In this document: positions 1-8,215 of the stretch, piece by piece
Numbering within the stretch: the first letter of the stretch is position 1
How the letters are laid out: each line of letters starts with the position of its first letter
Source of the DNA: Flavobacterium sandaracinum
GTDB lineage: Bacteria; Bacteroidota; Bacteroidia; Flavobacteriales; Flavobacteriaceae
Direction of reading: 5' to 3'
Length of the DNA: 64,000 nt
Assembly: GCF_004349135.1 (NCBI RefSeq)
Contig: NZ_SMFN01000003.1
Coordinates: 1 to 64,000 of the forward strand
Translations under genes and position numbers: made by a program
Notes under the pieces: model-generated
The model's database searches: none
Told to the model about the DNA's origin: nothing
What the model saw: the letters and a program-made list of their open reading frames with translations, nothing else

Positions 1-256
1 AACTATCCAATAATGACAAAGAATCTTTCTGAATTGATTGTAAAACATTGAATTTAAATGCATCACTATAACTACGGTTCTTCCTTGGTATTAATCCATC
101 TTCACCATAATAATTGTATAATCTAACCCATTTCTTAATACTGGATCTATGAACCATCTTTTTATTAGCTACAGATACACAGGAATTGTGCTGTTTGATA
201 ACTAATTCTACACATTCAAGCTTAAATGTGTATTCATACTTGACTTTTCTTTCCAT
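1..256 (-). CDS. IS3-family transposase OrfA-like protein, partial (cut by window start)
   Basis: Reading the minus strand from the ATG at 256 gives an open frame to the window edge, about 85 codons, beginning MERKVKYEYTFKLECVEL. It contains the segment SSIKKWVRLYNYYGEDGL, which has the spacing of the helix-turn-helix DNA-binding protein encoded by the first frame of IS3-family elements (members of this group usually need a -1 frameshift to make the full transposase). The gene lies just inside a typical IS end (276-299), which supports the assignment. The catalytic DDE half would lie beyond the left edge and cannot be checked. Whether the element is complete is unknown. Confidence 0.75.
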   Translation of the reverse strand, partial: MERKVKYEYTFKLECVELVIKQHNSCVSVANKKMVHRSSIKKWVRLYNYYGEDGLIPRKNRSYSDAFKFNVLQSIQKDSLSLLDS

Positions 257-261
257 AAAAA

Positions 262-299
262 TGCCCCCAAATAGTGTCTAACTTTTTGGGGGCAGTGTA
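262..299. mobile_element. Right end of IS3-type element with terminal inverted repeat and internal hairpin
   Basis: Read on the minus strand from 299 the sequence starts TACACTGCCCCCAAAAAGTT, the form of IS3-family ends (TGTA then a C-run and AAAAGTT). The ten bases at 262-271 are the exact reverse complement of 285-294, so the IS end can also fold into a 10-bp hairpin just upstream of the transposase start codon. The matching left end lies outside the window, so target duplication cannot be tested. Confidence 0.6.
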
Positions 300-333
300 G
301 AGAATGGTTTTTTTTATGATTGTAATTTTAGCA

Positions 334-1680
334 TTAAATAAAAATACTGAAAATATAATAAATTATTGCTGCCAATATTGCTGAAATTGGAATAGTTAAA
401 ACCCAAGCCCATAATAAGCTTACAGTCATTCCCCATCGTACAGCTGAAACTCTTTTTGTAAGTCCAACACCAATGATAGATCCAGTAATAGTATGTGTTG
501 TACTTACAGGAACTTTAAAATGTTCCGTAAAATATAATGTCAATGCTCCTGCAGTTTCCGCGGCAACACCTTCAAATGACGTTACTTTTGTAATTTTAGA
601 ACCCATTGTTTTTACAATTTTCCAACCACCACTCAAAGTACCTGCAGCAATTGCAGAATAACATGCTAGCGGAATCCAATCTGGCATTTTGAAAGCTCCA
701 TTTTCATCAGGAAGAACCACATCCAACCAATCCGGTAAACTTTCCTGAGCGATACCACTAGTTTGAATATAAACTGTAACAGCTGCAGCTATAATACCCA
801 TTACTTTTTGGGAGTCATTTCCACCATGCCCTAAACTAAAAGCAGCTGATGATAATAATTGCATTTTCTTTAACCAATATGTAGACTGATGTAAATTTAA
901 ACTACTAAAAATCAAGCAAAAAGAACTTATAGACAATACAATAAATGCAACTAAAAACCACTTAATATTGTGTGATTCAAAAACAACACTCCAAAAAGGA
1001 GAGTCGAAACGCGGTTTCTTGATTTCATCAAAATATATCATTTGACTTTCCACAAACCAAATAGTCAACAGCATTAATCCAACTGTAAATAATTTAGGAT
1101 AAATACTTCTTTTTGAAGCATTAAGAAGCCAAATAGAGATTAAATAAGACATTAAAGCACCAATTAAAGGAGCCAAAACAATGAAAGCAATGATGATTAA
1201 AACTCCAGAGGGGAATCCTCCATTTTTTCCTGCAGTATACCAGTTTACAGTATCATACCAATATGCCGTATGAATTTCTGTTCCTTCAATTACTGCATAT
1301 CCAAAAAAACCATGGACTGCAATAGCGTGTGCAATGGCAGCTCCTGCGAATCCTCCAATAAGAGTATGTGAGGAGCTCGATGGAATCCCTTGCCACCAAG
1401 TGAACAAATTCCAAATAATTGCAGCTATAACTCCAGCAAGGATTACAACTAAATCAATTTCTAAAGTATTGGCGGTTTTTGCAACCGTATCCGCCACTCC
1501 AAAACCAAAAACCCAATAAGCTAAAAAGTTAAAAAAAGCTGCCCAGACAACTGCTTGAAACGGACTTAATACTTTTGTGGCAACAACCGTAGCAATAGCA
1601 TTGGCAGCGTCATGAAAACCATTGATGTAATCAAAGATCAGAGCCAATACTATAATAACTATAAGTAGAGTAAATTCCAT
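334..1680 (-). CDS. pit: PiT-family inorganic phosphate transporter
   Basis: This is a 448-residue inner-membrane permease of the PiT family, which moves phosphate (often as a metal-phosphate complex) driven by protons or sodium. Both family signatures are visible: the N-terminal repeat has GFHDAANAIATVVATKVLSP near residues 21-40, and the C-terminal repeat has GHGGNDSQKVMGI followed by PVSTTHTITGSIIGVG. About ten hydrophobic segments are spread over the length, with a longer polar stretch between the two repeats. It lies 31 bp downstream of a PhoU-like gene on the same strand, the usual partner of PiT permeases, so the two probably form one transcript. Low-affinity phosphate uptake is inferred; some family members transport sulfate. 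Confidence 0.93.
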   Translation of the reverse strand: MEFTLLIVIIVLALIFDYINGFHDAANAIATVVATKVLSPFQAVVWAAFFNFLAYWVFGFGVADTVAKTANTLEIDLVVILAGVIAAIIWNLFTWWQGIPSSSSHTLIGGFAGAAIAHAIAVHGFFGYAVIEGTEIHTAYWYDTVNWYTAGKNGGFPSGVLIIIAFIVLAPLIGALMSYLISIWLLNASKRSIYPKLFTVGLMLLTIWFVESQMIYFDEIKKPRFDSPFWSVVFESHNIKWFLVAFIVLSISSFCLIFSSLNLHQSTYWLKKMQLLSSAAFSLGHGGNDSQKVMGIIAAAVTVYIQTSGIAQESLPDWLDVVLPDENGAFKMPDWIPLACYSAIAAGTLSGGWKIVKTMGSKITKVTSFEGVAAETAGALTLYFTEHFKVPVSTTHTITGSIIGVGLTKRVSAVRWGMTVSLLWAWVLTIPISAILAAIIYYIFSIFI

Positions 1681-1711
1681 AAATTATAATTTCAGAATAA
1701 AACGGATTGAA

Positions 1712-2356
1712 TTAAGAATGTTTTACAGAAATAGATTCTAGAACACCTGCTACGCTCTTACACTTATCAGTTGCTGTTTCTAAAACTGACAAAACTTCTT
1801 TGTACTTGATAATATTTTTAGCATCCGTTTCATTTTCGAATAAATCAAGAACCGCTTTATCATAAACATTATCTGATTTATTTTCTAACTTATTGATTTT
1901 CACACAAGCATCAGTAATATTCTTCATTTTTTTTAAATCTCTCAATTCTCTTACTGCCACATCAATATTTTGACAAGCCTCAAGATTAATTTCTGTCAAT
2001 TTTCTGATAGATTTTGTGATTTTATCCACTTGATACAATCGCATTCTACTCGCTGCACCATGAAGATTTCCCGCTACGTTGTCTATTGAAGTTATTAATG
2101 AATGTATATCTTCCCTATCAAATGGAGTAATAAAATTTCTACTCAACTCTAGGTTTGTTTGACGAGTTATATCCTCTCCTTTTTGCTCTAAAACATCGAT
2201 TTTCTGAAAAAGAACTTCACGTTCTTTCAAAGGAAGGTTTACAGCTTCGTGCAAATTCGTAGCTATTTCTATTAAATTACTTGATGCTTGTTCAAAAAGC
2301 GGAAAGAACTTTTTGTCTTTAGGAACCAAAAATTGGAAAAAATTATTTATATTCAT
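1712..2356 (-). CDS. PhoU-like DUF47 family phosphate transport accessory protein
   Basis: This 214-residue soluble protein is almost entirely predicted helix with many charged heptad-like stretches, as in the DUF47 (PhoU-related) family. It begins MNINNFFQFLVPKDKKFFPLFEQ, the usual start for this family, where KDKKFF precedes long helices forming PhoU-type bundles. Family members next to PiT permeases are thought to control phosphate transport from the cytoplasmic face. It is the first gene of a two-gene unit with pit and has its own candidate promoter at 2377-2384, so it is probably transcribed independently of hutH. No metal-binding residues were assigned. Confidence 0.9.
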   Translation of the reverse strand: MNINNFFQFLVPKDKKFFPLFEQASSNLIEIATNLHEAVNLPLKEREVLFQKIDVLEQKGEDITRQTNLELSRNFITPFDREDIHSLITSIDNVAGNLHGAASRMRLYQVDKITKSIRKLTEINLEACQNIDVAVRELRDLKKMKNITDACVKINKLENKSDNVYDKAVLDLFENETDAKNIIKYKEVLSVLETATDKCKSVAGVLESISVKHS

Positions 2357-2376
2357 TTCATTAAAATTTAGTCCGG

Positions 2377-2384
2377 CAAAATTA
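2377..2384 (-). promoter_or_regulatory. Candidate -7 promoter box for the DUF47-pit operon
   Basis: The plus-strand bases CAAAATTA read TAATTTTG on the minus strand, a full match to the Bacteroidetes -7 consensus TAnnTTTG. It would start transcription about 14 bases before the ATG at 2356. No clear -33 TTG was found. Confidence 0.5.
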
Positions 2385-2405
2385 CTTCATTATTCACCGC
2401 TAATG

Positions 2406-3920
2406 TTAAGCTAACATTAACAAATCGTTTTCCATTTGAAAAGTATTTAAAAAAGAAACCGTCTTTTCAATATCATAGTGCAAAATTCGGTCTTCTTTTA
2501 TTAAAGGTATTTCTTCACGATAGGCATTTAAAAACATTTCTACAAAATCACTAGACTTTAAGGGTCTCCTGTATTCAATTGCTTGCGAAGCATTCATTAG
2601 TTCGATTGCTAAGATTCGTTCCAGATTATCCAAAACACGCAATGCTTTCGTAGCAGCATTGGCACCCATACTGACATGATCTTCCTGCCCGTTACTAGAA
2701 ACAATACTGTCTACACTTGCGGGAGTTGCCAGTTGCTTATTTTGGCTGGCAATACTGGCAGCAGTGTATTGTGGGATCATCAACCCAGAATTCAGACCGG
2801 GATTATCAACTAAAAAAGCAGGAAGATTTCTAGTTCCTGAAATCAATTGATAGGTTCTTCGTTCTGAAATACTTCCTAACTCCGCTAAAGCAATTGCCAT
2901 AAAATCTAAGGCTAAAGCCAAAGGTTGTCCGTGAAAATTACCTCCAGAAATGATTTGGTCACTTTCAATAAAAATATTAGGATTATCCGTCACCGAATTA
3001 ATTTCAGTCTTAAACACTTTTTTTACGTATTCAAAAGCATCTTTTGAAGCTCCGTGCACTTGTGGCATGCATCTAAAAGAATACGGGTCTTGAACGTGCA
3101 TTTTTGCTTGTTCAATAATTTCACTTCCTTCTAAAAATCCTTTTATACGGTTTGCGGTTACAATTTGTCCTTTATGCGGGCGAATAAAATGGATTAATTC
3201 ATTAAATGGCTCCATGCGCCCGTCAAAACCTTCTAGTGATATTGTACCAATCAAATCAGCCAAATATGAAAATTTACTAACTTTCATCAAAATATGCACT
3301 CCGTAGGCACTCATAAATTGTGTTCCGTTCAACAAAGCCAGTCCTTCTTTTGACTGCAAAACAATCGGTTGCCAATCAAATTGTTTCAAAACTTCATTGG
3401 AATGCACTTTTTTTCCTTCGAAATATACTTCTCCCTCGCCTATTAAAGGTAATGATAAATGTGCTAAAGGTGCTAAATCTCCAGAAGCACCCAGTGAACC
3501 TTGTGTGTATATTACAGGAAGAATGTCATTATTATAAAAGGCAATCAAACGTTCGACCGTTTGCAATTGAATTCCAGAATGTCCATAACTCAGCGATTGA
3601 ATTTTAAGCAACAACATCAATTTTACAATTTCAGTTGGTACTTCCTCACCCGTTCCGCAAGAGTGTGATTTTACTAAATTCTCTTGCAATTTCGACAAAT
3701 TTTCGTTGGATATTTTTACATTACAGAGCGACCCAAAACCGGTGTTAATACCGTAAATAGGATCAGAATGCGAAGCCATTTTTTTGTCTAAATAGTCCCT
3801 GCATTTTTGAATATTTATTTTTGCTTCATCAGATAAAGCCAAAGCTTTGTGATACGAAACAATATCGTTTAGTGTTTCAAGGCTAAGTAACTCATTGCTA
3901 ATAAAATGTGTATTTTCCAT
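2406..3920 (-). CDS. hutH: Histidine ammonia-lyase
   Basis: This 504-residue cytoplasmic enzyme deaminates L-histidine to trans-urocanate, the first step of histidine degradation. The tripeptide Ala145-Ser146-Gly147 in GSLGASGDLAPLAHLSL forms the MIO electrophile of the family. The selectivity pair Ser85-His86 (LVKSHSCG) is the form seen in histidine lyases rather than the HL or FL of tyrosine and phenylalanine lyases. YGINTGFG near residue 56 supplies the catalytic tyrosine. Length matches the family. The rest of the hut pathway (urocanase, imidazolonepropionase) is not in this window, so the gene is solitary here. It is divergent from the threonine operon. Confidence 0.93.
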   Translation of the reverse strand: MENTHFISNELLSLETLNDIVSYHKALALSDEAKINIQKCRDYLDKKMASHSDPIYGINTGFGSLCNVKISNENLSKLQENLVKSHSCGTGEEVPTEIVKLMLLLKIQSLSYGHSGIQLQTVERLIAFYNNDILPVIYTQGSLGASGDLAPLAHLSLPLIGEGEVYFEGKKVHSNEVLKQFDWQPIVLQSKEGLALLNGTQFMSAYGVHILMKVSKFSYLADLIGTISLEGFDGRMEPFNELIHFIRPHKGQIVTANRIKGFLEGSEIIEQAKMHVQDPYSFRCMPQVHGASKDAFEYVKKVFKTEINSVTDNPNIFIESDQIISGGNFHGQPLALALDFMAIALAELGSISERRTYQLISGTRNLPAFLVDNPGLNSGLMIPQYTAASIASQNKQLATPASVDSIVSSNGQEDHVSMGANAATKALRVLDNLERILAIELMNASQAIEYRRPLKSSDFVEMFLNAYREEIPLIKEDRILHYDIEKTVSFLNTFQMENDLLMLA

Positions 3921-4348
3921 TTTGATCCTGTTTAAAAGGTAAAATTGAATAAATCTTTATAAATACACAACATTTGTTGACAATAATTTAAATTTAATAG
4001 TTAAACAAAACCAAAAATTAGATTTCATGCAAATACTCTTATATGTATTCAAAACAGTAATTTCAATTGCAAACTTTCACGTTCTTTACTAAAAAACAAA
4101 AGCAGTGCAGCAACTAATCAACTGATTTTGCTCATTTTGAATTCAATTAGCAGTGAAGTACATCCTTTTCCATTCAATAAAAAAGCTAGTTTCCAACTAA
4201 TAGAATTTGAAAAATTTGCTAATTTATACGAATAGCTTCATCAAGGACATCATAAATCAAACAATATTTCATTATCCTCAAATAGCTTGTGCTATTTTAA
4301 AATATTCGCAAAAACACATTTAAATACGCTGTTTTTTATAAAAAACTG
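3921..4348. other. Intergenic region between hutH and the threonine leader
   Basis: About 430 bp of AT-rich DNA between divergent hutH and the thr operon. It must hold the hutH promoter, but no full TAnnTTTG match facing hutH was found. An imperfect inverted repeat (CAACATTTGTTG near 3968-3979) lies about 50 bp upstream of the hutH start and could be an operator. No open frame with coding character was recognised. Confidence 0.4.
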
Positions 4349-4356
4349 TACTTTTG
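4349..4356 (+). promoter_or_regulatory. Candidate -7 promoter box of the threonine operon
   Basis: TACTTTTG matches TAnnTTTG exactly and lies 10 bases before the leader ATG at 4367. The transcript would therefore start within a few bases of the leader start codon, making a nearly leaderless mRNA. No good -33 TTG is visible upstream. Confidence 0.45.
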
Positions 4357-4366
4357 GTACATCAAA

Positions 4367-4471
4367 ATGGTAAACAATAAAGCTACATATCACTCTTCGA
4401 TACTAACTCAAATCTGGGTTGGCACTTCTATTACGTTTACTACAACAACTACAACTACCCCTTTGGGGTAA
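4367..4471 (+). CDS. Threonine operon leader peptide
   Basis: A 34-codon open frame upstream of thrA ends in a run of regulatory codons. Eleven of the 34 codons are threonine, including the stretch TFTTTTTTP at residues 23-32, and three are isoleucine. This is the composition of thr attenuator peptides, in which a ribosome short of charged tRNA-Thr stalls and lets transcription continue. The stop codon lies inside a terminator-like hairpin (4456-4470). The frame is too short for ordinary gene prediction. The codon run and its position are seen directly; attenuation is an inference by analogy with enteric thrL. Confidence 0.75.
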   Translation: MVNNKATYHSSILTQIWVGTSITFTTTTTTTPLG

Positions 4472-4477
4472 ATTTTT
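4456..4477 (+). terminator. Attenuator-like hairpin overlapping the end of the threonine leader
   Basis: TACCCC (4456-4461) and GGGGTA (4465-4470) are exact reverse complements with a TTT loop, followed by AATTTTT. This is a short intrinsic-terminator shape placed 158 bp before thrA, directly after the threonine codon run. A ribosome stalled on those codons would cover its 5' arm. A weak competing pairing is possible between GGGT near 4415-4419 and the ACCC of the stem. Confidence 0.5.
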
Positions 4478-4629
4478 AACATATAATCCTATTTATTATT
4501 ATTTTTTTCGGAAGAAAGAAAGTACTTGGATATATAATAAACATTACATTTTCAAAAAAAACAACACACACCATTAAATCGCCCACAACTATTAAAAGCG
4601 ATTTATCAATACATTAAAAATAACTTGAT

Positions 4630-7077
4630 ATGAAAGTATTAAAATTTGGCGGAACTTCGGTTGCCAATGCACAAAATATAAAACTGGTTTTAAACATCGT
4701 TAGTGACAAAGCCAAAGAAGAAAAATTAATTGTTGTGGTTTCTGCTTTCAGCAAAATCACGGATTTTCTACAACTTGCTTCGCAGAAAGCAGCCGCCGGA
4801 GATGAAAGTTTCAAAGATATTCTTGCCGACATAGAGAAAAAACATTTAGACGCTTTAAAAGAACTTATTCCTGTAAGTGAACAAAGCAGTCTTTTGAGTC
4901 ACATCAAAAGAATCATCAATCACCTGGAAACCTTACTGGACGGATGTTACCTTTTGGGTGAATTATCACCACGAACTTCAGATACGATTTTGAGTTTTGG
5001 CGAATTGCTGTCTTCTTATATAATTGCAGAAGCTTTAAAACAGAACCTAAAAAACAGCAGTTATAAAGACAGCCGCGAACTAATAAAAACCAATAACCAT
5101 TTTGGGAAAGCAGTTGTTAATTTTGATGTTTCCAATGAATTAATTGTCGATTTTTTTGCTTCCAATGAAAATCAGGTGGTAGTGATGCCGGGGTTTATAG
5201 CTGCTTCGCTTGACGGAATCAATACTACTTTAGGTCGCGGAGGATCGGATTATACAGCCGCTATTCTTGCAGGCGCTCTTGATGCAAATGACTTAGAGAT
5301 TTGGACTGACGTTAATGGAATGTTTACTGCCAATCCAAAAATTGTAAAACAAGCACAGCCTATCGCCTACATCTCCTATCAGGAAGCCATGGAGTTGTCT
5401 CATTTTGGTGCCAAAGTTTTGTATCCGCCAACAATCCAGCCCGTATTGAGAAAGAATATTCCAATTCTGATTAAAAATACTTTTGAACCAGCAGCTGATG
5501 GAACGTATATTTCCAATCAGTTTTTTGCACAATCCAATCCCGTAAAAGGAATTACACATATTGATGCAATCACATTGATCACGCTTGAAGGCTCTGGAAT
5601 GATTGGTGTTTCCGGCTCTTCCAAAAGGCTTTTTGAAGTATTATCCAATAAAAATATAAATGTAATTTTCATCACTCAAGCGTCATCAGAGCATTCTATT
5701 TGTATCGGAATTCTAAATTCGGATGCTGATGTGGCGGAAGAGGCTATCAACAAAGCGTTTGAGGTGGAAATTTCACAAAATAAAATAGAACCTTGTATTG
5801 TTGAGAAAAACCTTTGCATTATTGCTTTGGTAGGCGAAAATATGAAAAATCATCAAGGTTTGAGCGGAAGAATGTTTAGCACTTTAGGTAAAAATAATGT
5901 CAATATTCGAGCGATAGCACAAGGTGCTTCCGAAAGAAATATTTCGGCTGTAATCAACGAGAGAGATGTGAAAAAGGCATTGAATACACTGCACGAAAAC
6001 TTTTTCGAAGAAAATACCAAACAGTTGAACCTATTTGTGATGGGCGTTGGAAATGTTGGAGAGAAATTCATCGAGCAAATTCACCAACAAAAGAAATTCC
6101 TAAAAGAAAATCTAAAAATAAACCTGCGTGTTATTGCATTATCCAATTCCCGAAAAATGTATTTTGATGAAGATGGAATCTCTCTCAAGGAATGGCAATT
6201 TTTATTAGAAACCGGAGAACCCGCGGATAAAGAACAGTTTATTTCTAATGTAAAACAACTCAATTTACGCAACAGTATTTTTGTGGATATTACTGCAAAT
6301 GAAAGCGTATCCAAAACCTACGAACAGTTTTTAAAAAGAAATATTGCAGTAGTAACCTGCAACAAAATTGCTTGCGCCTCCGAGTATGATAATTACAAAA
6401 AACTAAAGAAATTATCGCAACAATTCAATGCTCCTTTCCTTTTTGAAACGAATGTGGGAGCGGGATTGCCAATTATTGATACCGTAAAAAATCTAGTTGC
6501 TTCGGGCGATAAAGTCAATAAAATTCAAGCCGTTTTATCAGGAAGTCTAAACTTTATCTTTAATAATTTCGACGAAAACAACACTTTTCATAATGTCGTT
6601 AAAGAAGCTGGCGTACAAGGATTTACAGAGCCAGATCCTAAAATAGATTTGAGTGGAATTGATGTAGCTAGAAAGATATTAATCTTGATTCGAGAAAGTG
6701 GATATAAAATGGAAATTGACGAAATCACAAACGAATCGTTTATGCCTACAGAATGTTTGGATACTACTTCAAATGAAGCGTTTTTCGAATCTTTGCAGAC
6801 ACATAGCGCTCATTTTGAAACTATTTATAAAGAAGCATTGAGCAAAGAATCTCGTTTGAAATACGTAGCGCAATTCGAAAACGGGAAGGCAAATGTTGGG
6901 TTGCGTTTTATTCCAAAAGATCATCCTTTTTACAATTTGGAAGGAAAAGACAATATCGTATTATTTTTTACAGACCGTTATGTAGACCAGCCGTTATTGA
7001 TAAAGGGTGCGGGAGCCGGAGCTGCGGTTACCGCTTCAGGAATATTTGCTGATGTGATTAGAATTGGAAACGTATAA
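4630..7077 (+). CDS. thrA: Bifunctional aspartate kinase / homoserine dehydrogenase I
   Basis: The 815-residue cytoplasmic enzyme catalyses the first and third steps from aspartate to homoserine. The kinase domain is at about 1-300 (KFGGTSV at residues 5-11; GRGGSDYTA at 202-210), paired ACT regulatory domains lie at about 313-455, and the homoserine dehydrogenase domain starts with the nucleotide-binding loop MGVGNVG at 471-477. The length matches E. coli ThrA. It is the first structural gene of a thrA-thrB-thrC operon under a threonine-rich leader, so both transcription attenuation and allosteric inhibition by threonine are expected. ATG at 4630 is the natural start, with KVLKFGG immediately following. 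Confidence 0.96.
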   Translation: MKVLKFGGTSVANAQNIKLVLNIVSDKAKEEKLIVVVSAFSKITDFLQLASQKAAAGDESFKDILADIEKKHLDALKELIPVSEQSSLLSHIKRIINHLETLLDGCYLLGELSPRTSDTILSFGELLSSYIIAEALKQNLKNSSYKDSRELIKTNNHFGKAVVNFDVSNELIVDFFASNENQVVVMPGFIAASLDGINTTLGRGGSDYTAAILAGALDANDLEIWTDVNGMFTANPKIVKQAQPIAYISYQEAMELSHFGAKVLYPPTIQPVLRKNIPILIKNTFEPAADGTYISNQFFAQSNPVKGITHIDAITLITLEGSGMIGVSGSSKRLFEVLSNKNINVIFITQASSEHSICIGILNSDADVAEEAINKAFEVEISQNKIEPCIVEKNLCIIALVGENMKNHQGLSGRMFSTLGKNNVNIRAIAQGASERNISAVINERDVKKALNTLHENFFEENTKQLNLFVMGVGNVGEKFIEQIHQQKKFLKENLKINLRVIALSNSRKMYFDEDGISLKEWQFLLETGEPADKEQFISNVKQLNLRNSIFVDITANESVSKTYEQFLKRNIAVVTCNKIACASEYDNYKKLKKLSQQFNAPFLFETNVGAGLPIIDTVKNLVASGDKVNKIQAVLSGSLNFIFNNFDENNTFHNVVKEAGVQGFTEPDPKIDLSGIDVARKILILIRESGYKMEIDEITNESFMPTECLDTTSNEAFFESLQTHSAHFETIYKEALSKESRLKYVAQFENGKANVGLRFIPKDHPFYNLEGKDNIVLFFTDRYVDQPLLIKGAGAGAAVTASGIFADVIRIGNV

Positions 7078-7082
7078 AAATA

Positions 7083-7153
7083 GTTTAAAGTTTTTTTTGT
7101 TTAAAGTTTCAAGTTCAAGAACTGGCTACAACTTTAAACTTTAAACCTGAAAC
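7083..7153. repeat. Inverted repeat filling the thrA-thrB spacer
   Basis: Positions 7099-7115 and 7130-7146 form a stem of 17 positions with one mismatch; the outer 11 bp (GTTTAAAGTTT) are perfect. A further copy of GTTTAAAGTTT is at 7083-7093. The repeats occupy nearly all of the 84-bp spacer. No T-run follows that would make it a good terminator. It resembles the inverted repeats enclosing the four-helix-bundle gene at 62.8-63.2 kb in composition and in lying in an operon spacer. Confidence 0.6.
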
Positions 7154-7161
7154 AAAAAATC

Positions 7162-8088
7162 ATGAATGAAATAAAAATATTTTGCCCTGCTACAATCGCT
7201 AATCTTTCCTGTGGATTTGATGTACTTGGACTGTGTTTAGAAACTGCTGGCGATGAAATGATTATTCGGAAATCAGATGAGAAAGGGGTTCGCATTACTA
7301 AAATTGTGGGTGCCGACTTGCCTTTGGAAACCGAAAAAAATGTAGCTGGAGTATCTGCTTTGGCAATGTTGGAAGCGGTAGAAACCGAATTTGGATTCGA
7401 AATAGAAATCTATAAAAACATCAAAGCTGGTAGCGGAATTGGAAGCAGTGCTGCAAGTTCAGCGGGAGCTGTTTTTGGAATCAACGAATTACTTGGACGA
7501 CCATTCACACGAAAAGAATTGGTTTTATTTGCGATGCAAGGCGAAAAATTAGCCAGTGGAAATGCCCATGCTGATAACGTTGCTCCTGCCCTTTTGGGTG
7601 GTTTTACGTTAGTGAGAAGTTCAAATCCATTGGATATTATCAAAATAGAAAGCCCATCTGAATTGTATGCTACGGTGGTTCATCCTCAAATTGAGTTAAA
7701 AACATCTGATGCACGTTCGGTGTTAAAGCAAACCGTTTCCTTGAAAAGTGCCATCACGCAATGGGGAAATGTAGGTGGACTAATTGCTGGATTGTACACT
7801 AAAGATTATGACTTAATCGGGCGTTCGTTGCATGATGAAATCGTAGAACCGTTGCGCAGTGTTTTGATTCCCGGATTTGATTTAATCAAGCAAACGGCAT
7901 TAGAAAACGGAGCTTTAGGTTCTGGAATTTCGGGTTCAGGTCCTTCTATTTTTGCTTTAAGCAAAGGAAAAGAAACCGCAGACAAAATTGCAAAAGCCAT
8001 GAGCGCTGTTTATGACGAAATGAATTTACCTTATGAAATTCACGTTTCAAAAGTAAATGATGAAGGGATGAAAATAATAGCCACCTAA
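7162..8088 (+). CDS. thrB: Homoserine kinase
   Basis: This 308-residue GHMP-family kinase phosphorylates homoserine to O-phosphohomoserine. The ATP-binding loop GSGIGSSAASSAGAV is at residues 90-104 and the C-terminal GHMP motif appears as GSGISGSGPSIFALS. The N-terminal FCPATIANLSCGFDVLG is typical of ThrB. It lies between thrA and thrC, separated from thrA by a spacer full of inverted repeats and from thrC by 127 bp. Length and motifs fit the family without gaps. Confidence 0.95.
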   Translation: MNEIKIFCPATIANLSCGFDVLGLCLETAGDEMIIRKSDEKGVRITKIVGADLPLETEKNVAGVSALAMLEAVETEFGFEIEIYKNIKAGSGIGSSAASSAGAVFGINELLGRPFTRKELVLFAMQGEKLASGNAHADNVAPALLGGFTLVRSSNPLDIIKIESPSELYATVVHPQIELKTSDARSVLKQTVSLKSAITQWGNVGGLIAGLYTKDYDLIGRSLHDEIVEPLRSVLIPGFDLIKQTALENGALGSGISGSGPSIFALSKGKETADKIAKAMSAVYDEMNLPYEIHVSKVNDEGMKIIAT

Positions 8089-8215
8089 ACTCCGAAAGCG
8101 GAATAAAAGGAATAAAATTATTGATTTAAAAATTACAACAACACATTCTGAATCCAGTTTCGTCTCCCTTTCCTTTGGTTAGGGTTATGGTAGGGATTCC
8201 ACAATTACTATACAA

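Noticed and set aside
5293-5559. 88-codon minus-strand frame within thrA
   Set aside because: Falls opposite the aspartate kinase domain; no features of its own.
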